Of a DNA stretch of 64,000 nt, positions 50,418-58,301 are shown piece by piece. The position numbers and the translations under genes are program-made. The DNA comes from VXRD01 sp965242535 (lineage in GTDB: Bacteria > Latescibacterota > UBA2968), in assembly GCA_965242535.1 (NCBI GenBank), contig OZ251458.1, positions 1,116,001 to 1,180,000 of the forward strand. Direction: 5' to 3'. Under the pieces are notes generated by a model. That model saw nothing but the letters and a program-made list of their open reading frames with translations, was not told the DNA's origin and did no database searches. Position 1 is the stretch's first letter. Every line of letters begins with the position of its first letter.

Positions 50418-51341
50418 CTACCAGCGTTTCATTCTGTCCAATTTGGTATCCCGTGAGTTTTGCTTTCTGTCCCCAATTGCCAAATGCTTGGGATTGTAAC
50501 ACTTGGGATTGTGACACAGATGACGCACGACAAACCCTGGCAGAAGTGTCTCGCCAGATTCGAGTTCCACAATCAACCTGTGAACGAGCATATTTGTCCC
50601 TCTCCAACTGGTTGTACCATATCCTGACGATAATGCACCTGTCCACTCAAGGCATGGGCCAAGTTCAGTTACGTGCAACACTTCTTGTCCCTGTGCTTTC
50701 AGCCATACAAGTGTCTCTGTTGGCGACATCTTCGCAGGACGATCTCCGATACGCCGCTGGGACTTTTTCCCTGCTACCTTGTCGTCATGCTTGTTGATCT
50801 TTTTATCCCCCAATGCCAAGTGTGCGGGGTTGTAACAAAGTGGGTTGTGGCAGAGATGGCACACAACAACTTTGGGCAACAGTGTATATCCGAGTTCAAT
50901 CTCTTTCATCAGGCGATGGACAAGAACCATCCTGCCTTTATGAGAGACACATCCATATCCTTGTGCATTTGTCGTTCGTGTCCACTCCCAACACTTCCCA
51001 AGCGACTCATCAACCAAAGCAAGGCGTCTTTGTTTTTTCAGCCATTGCACAAACTCGCGCTTAGGCATGTCACGTTTCCGCTTGTTGTATTGCGGTTTGC
51101 GAATACGCCTCAAGGGATGGCCGTGGTTCTTCCAAAGCTCGTAGTGCATATAACACATTTGCTTGGCATGTGTAACAAGCCCGCACACTTCCCCATCTTC
51201 TTCAACAACACAAAAATCGTTGCGTATCGGCGCGCCGAGTGGATCGCCATACCTGTGATACCGATAATAGTGCGATCTACAGTATCCGCGTGCCAATATC
51301 TTCTTCTCGCATCCATTCACCAAACAACTCTTTGCATCCAC
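50418..51341 (-). CDS. HNH (His-Me finger) endonuclease with two zinc-loop domains
   Basis: The 307-residue protein starts at GTG 51341 after gaggagg. An N-terminal zinc ribbon-like pair (CEKKILARGYCRSHYYRYH, CGLVTHAKQMCYMHYELWKN) precedes two copies of a His-Me finger domain: VCHLCHNPLCYNPAHLALGD and RHLCHNPKCYNPKHLAIGD. These are typical of phage HNH and homing-type endonucleases. It is AT-richer than its surroundings and lies between two paralogous binding-protein genes, so it is likely acquired DNA that mobilised into this locus. No intron is apparent. Confidence 0.82.
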   Translation of the reverse strand: MDAKSCLVNGCEKKILARGYCRSHYYRYHRYGDPLGAPIRNDFCVVEEDGEVCGLVTHAKQMCYMHYELWKNHGHPLRRIRKPQYNKRKRDMPKREFVQWLKKQRRLALVDESLGKCWEWTRTTNAQGYGCVSHKGRMVLVHRLMKEIELGYTLLPKVVVCHLCHNPLCYNPAHLALGDKKINKHDDKVAGKKSQRRIGDRPAKMSPTETLVWLKAQGQEVLHVTELGPCLEWTGALSSGYGTTSWRGTNMLVHRLIVELESGETLLPGFVVRHLCHNPKCYNPKHLAIGDRKQNSRDTKLDRMKRW

Positions 51342-51412
51342 AAATCCTCCTCTCGTAAAGTTGCAAACACTATCCCCTTATTGTGCCAGAAAAATTCAAA
51401 AAAATGAAAGTA

Positions 51413-52900
51413 CTACGGTTCGATCAATTTGTAGAACGCGACTTCGCCATTGACGATGCGGTTGATCACCGCGCTCTTGGTCGGGTGTCGGTTTTCGTCG
51501 TAGCGAGCGATCATCGTCGCGCCGCTGTAATTTTGGGTCGCCGCGATTTGATCGCGGATCGCCTCGGGCGTCAAATCCTCTGCGCGACACATCGCCTGAG
51601 CCACCAAGCGCAGGGCGTCGTATCCCATCGCGGCGCCACCGGGGGCCGCAACGCCAAATGCCGAGGCATAGGCGGCGATGAATTGATGGGCTTCTCGGCT
51701 CAAATCGCCCGGGGCGACCCGAGATGAAAAGTGGCCGCTGAAAAAACTCCCGTCGAGGGTTTCCCCATTCAGGGAAAGCAACATCGCGTTGTCCCAACTA
51801 TCGCCGCCGAGAAAGGTCGCCGCGATGCCGATGTCTCGTTCGGCTTGTCCGACGATGAGCGGTATCTCGGGGAAGAAGCCCGACAAAAAGACCACATCCG
51901 GCGCGGCACGGGCAATGGTGGTCAACTGCGCGGTGAACGCGGTATCCGCATCCATGTAAAATTCCCGCGCCACGAGCGCGCCTCCGGCGGCATTAAAATT
52001 GTCGGCGAAGGTCCGCGCCAACCCCTCCGAATAGATCGCGCCTTCTTGGGCGATGACCGCCGCGGATTCCGCCCCCAACGCTCGGGCCGCAAATCGCGCC
52101 ATCACCCTGCCCTGAAAGTCGTCGGTAAAAGCCGCCATAAACGCAAAATCGCCCGCCGCGGTCACGCTCGGGTTCGTCGCGGTGGTGGTCATCATCGGAA
52201 CGCCGTGCTCTTGCGCGACCGCCGCGACCGCCACCGCATGCCCCGAGCGGTTGGGGCCGACGAGTGCCATGACCTCTGTTTGGGCGATCAATTCTTCTGC
52301 GGCCTCTGCGGCGTATTCGGGGATGGTCAGGCCGCCGCGGGGGATGATCTCTATCGGCACGCCGCGGATGCCGCCCGCTTCGTTCATTTGCATCGCCGCC
52401 AATTCCGCGCCTCTCAACGTGTTGCTCCGGGAAAGCGCGGTATAGAGAACGCCGATTTTAACGGTCAAGGGGGATGACCGCGTCACCCGCGCCTTCCCGT
52501 CGATGGGCAAATCGAGACGCGCCTCGTAGCCGCGGTTGATCGGGATGCTCGACCATGTGCCGAGCGTGCGGCCGTCCAGCGATGCGCGCGCGAGATAATA
52601 ACCCGTCACATCGCCCGACGCGATCTCCACCCGCGCCCGACCCTCTTCATCGGTCATTCCAAACCACGGATACGCCGCGGCCCGTCCCGCGATGGACCGC
52701 GAAAACTCGACCATGGCACCGGTCACGGGCAACTCATCTCGGCGCAAAGTCGCCACCACCACGGCCCGCGGCGCATCGTTCTGTCCCACAGCCGCTTTGC
52801 CCAAGGGCCGCCCGACCTGATCGTCTGACTGCATCACGCGCTCGCCGCCACATCCCCAGATCACCGCAAGCACCAACACCATCGTACAATGTCTCGACAT
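51413..52900 (-). CDS. Lipoprotein substrate-binding protein (Peripla_BP_6) with N-terminal beta domain, copy 2
   Basis: ATG 52900 is preceded by gaggagatcgcg; the longer frame upstream (to 52993) is repeat-derived. The 495-residue product has a lipoprotein signal (MVLVLAVIWGCGG), the beta domain (VVATLRRDELPVTGAMVEFS) and the binding fold (VKIGVLYTALSRSN, ALVGPNRSGHAVAVAAVAQE, MMTTTATNPSVTAAGDFAFM). It is parallel to the protein at 47919-49430 along its length. Differences are concentrated in the ligand lobe (residues near the FSGHFSSRVAPG region), so the two may bind different ligands. Confidence 0.85.
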   Translation of the reverse strand: MSRHCTMVLVLAVIWGCGGERVMQSDDQVGRPLGKAAVGQNDAPRAVVVATLRRDELPVTGAMVEFSRSIAGRAAAYPWFGMTDEEGRARVEIASGDVTGYYLARASLDGRTLGTWSSIPINRGYEARLDLPIDGKARVTRSSPLTVKIGVLYTALSRSNTLRGAELAAMQMNEAGGIRGVPIEIIPRGGLTIPEYAAEAAEELIAQTEVMALVGPNRSGHAVAVAAVAQEHGVPMMTTTATNPSVTAAGDFAFMAAFTDDFQGRVMARFAARALGAESAAVIAQEGAIYSEGLARTFADNFNAAGGALVAREFYMDADTAFTAQLTTIARAAPDVVFLSGFFPEIPLIVGQAERDIGIAATFLGGDSWDNAMLLSLNGETLDGSFFSGHFSSRVAPGDLSREAHQFIAAYASAFGVAAPGGAAMGYDALRLVAQAMCRAEDLTPEAIRDQIAATQNYSGATMIARYDENRHPTKSAVINRIVNGEVAFYKLIEP

Positions 52901-52984
52901 CGCGATCTCCTCGCGTCTCGTGTATCCCTGTGTAGAATCAGCACAACCTGCTTTTGTGGCGCATTCGATTTTTGGATTTCTTTC

Positions 52985-53006
52985 GACAGGCACAAGGGCC
53001 TGTTCC
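52985..53006. repeat. Diverged ggacaggc palindrome
   Basis: gacaggc-acaaggg-cctgttcc is a member of the palindrome family found in the 5.7-kb array. It lies between the second binding-protein gene and the methyltransferase gene. Confidence 0.6.
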
Positions 53007-53056
53007 TCATACTTCGCTCCGCGTTTTTCGTCGTTTGTTTTTTTAGTCCGCCGACA

Positions 53057-53884
53057 CTAGCCACTGCTTTTATGTGCCCAAGCCGTGACGTGGGGCGGCA
53101 AGACGAGCGGGCGTTTTGATGCCATGACTTCGCGTTGGAGCCGTTCGGGCAGGGTTTCCACCCCCACCTCTTCGGGCGTCGCAATCCCGTATTCTCGCAA
53201 GAGCGGGATAAAACTTTGAAAGCTATCGGCGATGAACTGGTGGCCCGCCCATGTTTTAGACCCCCCGACCGGCGCGGCAAAATGCAAGATCGGCGCGGGC
53301 AACCCCGCATCGACAAATGTGCGGTGCAGATCCAACCCCATTCCGAGGTGCGCGCCCGAACGCTGGAACACCTCGAGTGCCCAACCGATCAACGCGTTCA
53401 TCAGGGGCGTATCGGGATGGGCGAGGGATTCGTAAAGCGTGGCATCGAATTCCTGAAAGGCGACAATCCCCCCGGGGCGCAGGCGCGTTGCGAGTTGTTT
53501 TAGGGCGTCTGCGGGATCGGACATATACATCAGGACGAGGCGACCGATCAGCGCGTCGAAATCGCCTCCCAAGTCCGACGTGCGTGCGTCGCCCGCCACG
53601 AACTCGACATTGGCAAAGCCCTGTTCTTTTGCCCGTGCGCGAGCCGTGTCGAGAATCGCCGCGTTGACATCCACCCCCACGACTTTTCCCGATGGGCCGA
53701 CCCATTCGGCGGCGGCAAATGCGACATCGCCCGCGCCGCTTCCCACATCGAGAACCCGCATCCCGCGTTCGATGCCCGACTCTTTGAGCAGGTTTCGCGT
53801 GAGGTCTTCGTAGAGTTGGGATTGCCGAATCAAACGCGCCGTCTCCGCATGGCTGCGTCCCATCGTATATCTCGCATCGCTCAT
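53057..53884 (-). CDS. Class I SAM-dependent methyltransferase
   Basis: ATG 53884 follows ggagag; 275 residues. The SAM-binding motifs are standard: RVLDVGSGAGDVAFAAAEW, VVGVDVNAAILDTA, EFVAGDARTSDLGG, LRPGGIVAFQEF. The protein resembles UbiE/arsenite-type small-molecule methyltransferases, but lacks the marks of any one. Cytoplasmic; substrate unknown. Its C-terminal half (MNALIGWALEVFQRSGAHLG) forms the lid over the substrate. Confidence 0.85.
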   Translation of the reverse strand: MSDARYTMGRSHAETARLIRQSQLYEDLTRNLLKESGIERGMRVLDVGSGAGDVAFAAAEWVGPSGKVVGVDVNAAILDTARARAKEQGFANVEFVAGDARTSDLGGDFDALIGRLVLMYMSDPADALKQLATRLRPGGIVAFQEFDATLYESLAHPDTPLMNALIGWALEVFQRSGAHLGMGLDLHRTFVDAGLPAPILHFAAPVGGSKTWAGHQFIADSFQSFIPLLREYGIATPEEVGVETLPERLQREVMASKRPLVLPPHVTAWAHKSSG

Positions 53885-53915
53885 AAAATCTCTCCTCATG
53901 TTGAAACGAGGGGGC

Positions 53916-54500
53916 CTACTGCGCGGCTCGGTAATACGGATTGGTGCCTTCGGCGTGATCCGTGATGTCGCGGACGCTTTCGATTTCGGGCACGGCTTCT
54001 TTGATCATGACCTCCACGCCTTGTTTGAGCGTGACATCGACCATCCCGCAACCCTGGCATCCGCCGCCAAATTGGAGATAGGCCACGTCTTCCTCCACAT
54101 TGACCAAGGACACCTGCCCGCCGTGCGCGGCGATGCTCGGGTTGATTTTTTCGTCGATGACCATCTGGATTTTTTCAGCCACGCTGCCCTTGAGGTGCGG
54201 CGGCACTTTGTGCGGGTTGTCAATTTTGAACCCGCGCCCCATCAGGCCATCGACAAAATCGAGCGTGATGTCTTGGGCATAAGGCACGCTGTCTTCGTCG
54301 ATGTAAATGTTGAACCCATCGAATGGAATTGCGGTGTCGCGGTCCGTGTCCTGCCCTTCGGCGACAAACGCGAGGCGATAACTGGCCTGCAACGGAGAGG
54401 TCGCCTCTGCGGCGATTCGCACGCCCGCAATCCCTTGATCTTGCTCATAAATCAAGCGAGTGATTTCCGTTTGCGCGACATCCGTGACGGTGATTTCCAT
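53916..54500 (-). CDS. nfuA: Fe-S cluster carrier NfuA-like
   Basis: ATG 54500 (aggagaaa upstream) gives 194 residues. The N-terminal half is a degenerate A-type carrier domain (VMEITVTDVAQTEITRLIYE...), without the three cysteines of IscA. The C-terminal half is a NifU-type Fe-S scaffold with GGCQGCGMVDVTLKQGVE (CxxC). This domain order is that of NfuA, which carries 4Fe-4S clusters to target proteins under stress. It is 30 bp from the methyltransferase and about 6 kb from the suf operon. REP-like sequence lies upstream. Confidence 0.88.
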   Translation of the reverse strand: MEITVTDVAQTEITRLIYEQDQGIAGVRIAAEATSPLQASYRLAFVAEGQDTDRDTAIPFDGFNIYIDEDSVPYAQDITLDFVDGLMGRGFKIDNPHKVPPHLKGSVAEKIQMVIDEKINPSIAAHGGQVSLVNVEEDVAYLQFGGGCQGCGMVDVTLKQGVEVMIKEAVPEIESVRDITDHAEGTNPYYRAAQ

Positions 54501-54528
54501 GACATTTCTCCTGTGTTGTGGTGGTCGG

Positions 54529-54562
54529 TTGAACGGACTGTCGCCCGTTGTACCCCGTTCAT
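54529..54562. repeat. REP-like palindrome upstream of nfuA
   Basis: aacggactgtcgcccgtt (54532-54549) with the flank 'gtaccccgttc' is a member of the family described at 29428; it lies 30 bp before the nfuA start on the minus strand. Confidence 0.65.
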
Positions 54563-54750
54563 GGCTCATTGTACGAAATTGATTTTCTGCTGCTCCCTCA
54601 ACGGGTCCCTGCTTCGGACAGGCACAGAGGCCATCTGTATTTTGATACACCCCAACCTGCACCGACGTTGCTCGCTTTTCTAAAACGTTTGGTACTACAG
54701 CATCGTTTGTTGCCTCCGATGCCTTCGGCGACCTACTTTTTGTCTACAGC

Positions 54751-55946
54751 CATACTACGCGACAAAAAATAAAGACCTGTGCAAAATCCGAAAAAGAGTT
54801 AGATTTAAGTTATCCGCAAAAACCCTCACCCCTTCTCGGAAAGCACAGGTCTATGTCGGATCAAGTTATGCAACTATACCCCATCCTGCAAGCGCATTTT
54901 CCTTGGCACAAAGCCCGGGTGACCTTCCTCTCGGCCTTTCTCTTGGCCTTGATGAAGGTGACGACCGTCAATTTGACCAAACTGGCCAATGCGCTCAATG
55001 GCAAAGTCAAGCCAAAATCCAACTACCGCAGAATCCAACGTTTTTTCGCCGAGTTCACGTTGCCGGAAGATTGGGCAACGGGCTTGATTCTGCATCTCTT
55101 ACCGGTCAAATCGGATTTTATACTCGCCATGGATCGGACCCAGTGGTCATTGGGTAAGGTGTCGATCAATCTCCTGACCGTGGGCATCCTCTATCGAGAC
55201 ATGGCGTTTCCCATTTGCTTCAAGATGCTCCACAAAAAGGGCAACTCGAGCACACAAGAGCGCATAGCCCTCATGAAACGGGTCCGTCAACACATCAAGC
55301 CCTGTAAGATTCGCGCCTTGGTGGCCGACCGCGAATTTATCGGGCGAGAATGGTTTAACTGGTTGACCGAAAACGACATGCCTTTTGTCATTCGCCTCAA
55401 AGAAAACGCGATCCTCGAAACGGGACAAAAAGCGATCCCGTTGAAAAAACGATTCGCCAACCTGACCTTGAATCAGCAAATGACCTTGCCAAAACCCGGG
55501 CGCGTCTATGGACAGGCACTCTATTTATCGGCCATCCGATGCCCCGATGACTGGGTGATGGTCGGCAGCAACACACCGGACATTGACGCACTCTTGACCT
55601 ATAAAAAACGATGGCGCATTGAAGTCCTTTTTGCCAACCTCAAACGCCGAGGCTTTGATCTCGAACAGACCCATCTCACCGACGCCGACCGCATCGAAAA
55701 ACTCATCGCCCTGTTGACCCTCGCCGTGTGTTGGGCCCATCTCATGGGCGAAGAGCGCGCCCATCACACCCCGCTCAAACTAAAAAACCATGGTGAGAAA
55801 GAGAAAAGTCTCTTTCGGTATGGACTTGATTATCTACAATATGTCCTTTTGAATATCCAAGACCACGCACGCACGTTCCAACGCTGTCTGAAAATCCTAA
55901 AAGAAGCGCGATTTTTACCCGATTCTTAGTTTTGTCGCGTAGTATG
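54751..55946 (+). mobile_element. Complete IS4-family insertion sequence, 1196 bp
   Basis: Terminal inverted repeats catactacgcgacaaaa (54751-54767 and 55930-55946) are perfect over 17 bp. The 9-bp direct repeat gtctacagc flanks both ends (54742-54750 and 55947-55955), as expected for IS4/IS10-type insertion. It carries one transposase gene. The perfect ends and intact gene suggest recent insertion. Confidence 0.93.
54853..55929 (+). CDS. IS4-family DDE transposase
   Basis: The 358-residue transposase has the DDE core: first Asp in ILAMDRTQWSLG, second in ALVADREFIGREWF, and the Y-R-E-K signature with the catalytic Glu in YKKRWRIEVLFANLKRRGF. An N-terminal DNA-binding part (LAKLANALNGKVKPKSNYRRI-type) recognises the element ends. 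The frame is complete and ends 17 bp before the right terminus, so it is likely active. Confidence 0.93.
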   Translation: MSDQVMQLYPILQAHFPWHKARVTFLSAFLLALMKVTTVNLTKLANALNGKVKPKSNYRRIQRFFAEFTLPEDWATGLILHLLPVKSDFILAMDRTQWSLGKVSINLLTVGILYRDMAFPICFKMLHKKGNSSTQERIALMKRVRQHIKPCKIRALVADREFIGREWFNWLTENDMPFVIRLKENAILETGQKAIPLKKRFANLTLNQQMTLPKPGRVYGQALYLSAIRCPDDWVMVGSNTPDIDALLTYKKRWRIEVLFANLKRRGFDLEQTHLTDADRIEKLIALLTLAVCWAHLMGEERAHHTPLKLKNHGEKEKSLFRYGLDYLQYVLLNIQDHARTFQRCLKILKEARFLPDS

Positions 55947-56222
55947 GTCTACAGCAACAAAAAGTAGGCAAAAAATGCCGCTCTCATGCGCCGAGGGGCT
56001 AGGCACAGCGCAAATCGTTTTTGTAATAGAACGACATGCGCCAGCCTGCGAGGTGGGTTGCAAAATGGATGTGAGTTGCGAGACGGACTTGCGCGCTGTG
56101 CCCGATGGCTTTCGTTGATGGATTTTTGGGATGGCACGGGTTGGCGATGGCTTCTCTGAAGGACGGTGGAACTGCAAAGCGATCCCGATGATGAATTAGT
56201 TGGTACAAATGGCACGGGGCCT

Positions 56223-56355
56223 ATCCCTACGATGAACGGCTTATCGCAGTTGTATCCCGCTCTGTGCTGTGCCTTTGAACGGACTGTCGCCCGTTGTATC
56301 CCGCTCGTACCTTCTGTGCCTTTTGTGCCTTTTGTGGCTCATCATTTTCCCGCCT
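56223..56355. repeat. REP-like palindrome and 'tgtgccttttgtgcc' words
   Basis: The palindrome aacggactgtcgcccgtt lies at 56279-56296. It is followed by tctgtgccttttgtgcctttt, the reverse complement of the 'cacaaaa...' start of the 237-bp array units. The block lies directly after the Rrf2 gene on the minus strand and contains no gene. Confidence 0.75.
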
Positions 56356-56838
56356 TTAAGGCATCGCCACCTGCAAGAGTTCGTCGGCTTTGTGCGCGAG
56401 ATGCGTTTCGAGATATTGCCCATCGCCCATCAGGTCTTGCAAGGTAATGCGGTCGAGCATCTGATCGACAACGAATTGAATGGCGTTCCAAAGGACGCGA
56501 ATCGAGCAGTTGACAGTGTGTGTACAGCAGGCCTCATGCCCGGTGTGTTCGTCGCAAAAGTCGTCGTTGAAGAACGGGCCGCCGAGCGCGGCGAGCACAT
56601 CGGCGATCAAAATTTCGCGGGCGGGTCGCGCCAATTTGTAACCGCCTGCTTGACCGCGCACGCTTTCGACGAGGTCGCCGATTCGCAACAGGCGCACGAG
56701 TTTGCCCACATGCGCGGTGGACAAGCCCTCGGCGCGGCTGATTTCGGGAATCGCGATGCTCTCCCCGGTTTCGGATTCGCGCTGCGCGACTTGCAGGAGA
56801 CAGCGCAGGCCGTATTCTTCTTGCGCGCTCAATTTCAT
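56356..56838 (-). CDS. Rrf2-family transcriptional regulator with Cys cluster
   Basis: The 160-residue protein is an Rrf2-type winged-helix regulator: MKLSAQEEYGLRCLLQVAQR at the N-terminus, ISRAEGLSTAHVGKLVRLLR as recognition helix, and SVRGQAGGYKLARPAREI as wing. The C-terminal segment FCDEHTGHEACCTHTVNC carries four cysteines in the place where IscR, NsrR and RsrR bind a Fe-S cluster. It is thus likely a Fe-S or redox sensor that regulates Fe-S or stress genes; the suf operon lies 3-7 kb upstream on the same strand. Spacing differs from IscR's C-x5-C-x5-C. Confidence 0.87.
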   Translation of the reverse strand: MKLSAQEEYGLRCLLQVAQRESETGESIAIPEISRAEGLSTAHVGKLVRLLRIGDLVESVRGQAGGYKLARPAREILIADVLAALGGPFFNDDFCDEHTGHEACCTHTVNCSIRVLWNAIQFVVDQMLDRITLQDLMGDGQYLETHLAHKADELLQVAMP

Positions 56839-56861
56839 AACAACACCTCTCTATTTTCGCG

Positions 56862-57491
56862 TCATTGCGCGATGGCCCGCTGCGACAAATCCAGCGCCGC
56901 AGAACCGCGGGCCGCCGCGAGCGCGAACCCAGGCCGAGATGGCTCCATAAAAGTTATCGCACCGTAAAAGTCGTCCAACGCGACAAATACCCCGTTTTCT
57001 CGTGCCCAACGGCGCATCCGCTGGTTGCAAGCGCGCGCCCAAGACAGGATTTCCACGCGCCAACCGCGTTTGTGCATGCGCTCTAAGGTGCTGTGGAAAC
57101 CCGCGCCTTCCAAGTAGCCCGCGCCATCGCCGGTTAGCAACACCGCAATGCCGGGATCGCCGTTGTAATCCAGCGCGTCTTCCAACATTCGCAACTGCAA
57201 TAGGCGGTCGGGCATCTCCTGTTCGCCGCGGTCTGGACTGCCGCGGTCAAACAACTGGACTTCCACGCCCCTGCTCTCCATCCGATTCCACAACTGGCGC
57301 ATTTCCGGCGGCACAGAACCGGCGGCGAGTGCCTTGGCCAGTGGGCGGTCCGCATGCGCCAAGCGCAACAGGTTGTCGAAGTGAATCCGCACGCGGTAAC
57401 GGGCATCTGCCCCTTCATCGCGCTCTTCGGCAAGGCGCTGCGCCTCGTGAAAAATATTGGAATTGTCCCAGTAGATGAAAACGCTGTCCAT
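56862..57491 (-). CDS. NYN-domain (PIN-like) ribonuclease
   Basis: ATG 57491 (209 residues) is chosen over GTG 57503. The protein has the NYN/PIN pattern with acidic residues at the ends of strands: VFIYWDNSNIFHEAQ, then PDRLLQLRMLEDALDYNGD, then GIAVLLTGDGAGYLEGAGF, and WRVEILSWARACNQRM. The N in DNSN and the Asp residues fit a two-metal RNase site. NYN proteins process or degrade RNA and appear in stress or defence settings. It lies between the Rrf2 gene and the restriction gene. Confidence 0.85.
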   Translation of the reverse strand: MDSVFIYWDNSNIFHEAQRLAEERDEGADARYRVRIHFDNLLRLAHADRPLAKALAAGSVPPEMRQLWNRMESRGVEVQLFDRGSPDRGEQEMPDRLLQLRMLEDALDYNGDPGIAVLLTGDGAGYLEGAGFHSTLERMHKRGWRVEILSWARACNQRMRRWARENGVFVALDDFYGAITFMEPSRPGFALAAARGSAALDLSQRAIAQ

Positions 57492-57530
57492 ATCGCGTAC
57501 CACCCCTCGGAATCCACGGTCAAAACGACA

Positions 57531-58301
57531 CTACCGAAATTGTTCAAAGTAGCGGTCAATTTCGGGTCTCAATTCAATGCCTGCGATTTCAAAGGCGTCC
57601 AACAACGCGGCATAAGCCCCTTTCCCACCGATGAAATCCCAGAGCTCTTCGGCGATCAAAATTTCGTTTTGCATATCGAGCATTCCCCTCAAAGTCCATC
57701 GCCTATACGGTTCTGGTTCGTAAGGGTTATACGGAATCCCGATCAGGGTATTTATTTTTGCGTCTGGATTTCGCATGAGTTCGGCGGCGGTCCACTCCAA
57801 AAGTGTTTGCTTGTATTTCTGAAAATCACCGATGTTGGGTTTTACGGTCTTCATGTCGATCAAGAACAATTCACCATCGTGACTTTCCAGCCAAATATCC
57901 ACCCTGGTCAGTTTTACTTTTTGTAGGCTTCCCACCTGACAGACCTTTTTGATTTCTTCTGTCTCAGCAAATTTATCGGGATCCCTGTCTGCCCTAACCA
58001 ACCCGTTCAGGATAGTCTGAATTTGTCGCTGTGCCTCACTGCTGATCGTATCAAACGGCTTAACCTGTGATTTTGCCACCCTAAATTTTTCGCCTGCTAG
58101 GGCAATGGCGACGGGTTCGTAAATCGATACGCCAAAGGTCGTGTTTAAGGACTGAATGAACGAATACAAAGCCATTCTGTCTTTGCCGAGCAAACGATAG
58201 TGAAACGGCATCTCGTTCGTTTCGGGCTTATAGCTTTGGAACTTCGCCCTGATACAATCCTTGATCGTCTCTTTAATCATCGCCTGTCGTTGTGCGCGCA
58301 T
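57531..58301 (-). CDS. Type II restriction endonuclease, TdeIII-like
   Basis: The 256-residue protein resembles the TdeIII restriction family: MIKETIKDCIRAKFQSYKPE at the N-terminus, then a PD-(D/E)XK-type core with TRVDIWLESHDGELFLIDMK, where D, then D and K two residues apart, form the nuclease site. RRWTLRGMLDMQNEILIAEE follows at the C-terminal side. From memory the TdeIII prototype acts at GGNCC; I cannot verify the site here. The gene overlaps the end of the methyltransferase gene by 29 bp (or 8 bp from ATG 58280), the usual arrangement of a restriction-modification pair. Confidence 0.8.
   Translation of the reverse strand: MRAQRQAMIKETIKDCIRAKFQSYKPETNEMPFHYRLLGKDRMALYSFIQSLNTTFGVSIYEPVAIALAGEKFRVAKSQVKPFDTISSEAQRQIQTILNGLVRADRDPDKFAETEEIKKVCQVGSLQKVKLTRVDIWLESHDGELFLIDMKTVKPNIGDFQKYKQTLLEWTAAELMRNPDAKINTLIGIPYNPYEPEPYRRWTLRGMLDMQNEILIAEELWDFIGGKGAYAALLDAFEIAGIELRPEIDRYFEQFR

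Larger units (their letters stand above)
54600..56222. repeat. Dispersed repeat of about 430 bp, copy 1, split by an IS element
   Basis: The parts 54600-54750 and 55947-56222 together match the reverse complement of 63345-63775. They share words such as 'cacgctgctcgcttttctaaaac', 'gatgccttcggcgacctacttttt', 'cgctctcatgcgccgagggg' and 'ttggcgatggcttctctgaa'. The hairpin at the join (cctactttttgt...acaaaaagtagg) is where the IS is inserted. No intact coding frame is seen. Confidence 0.85.
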
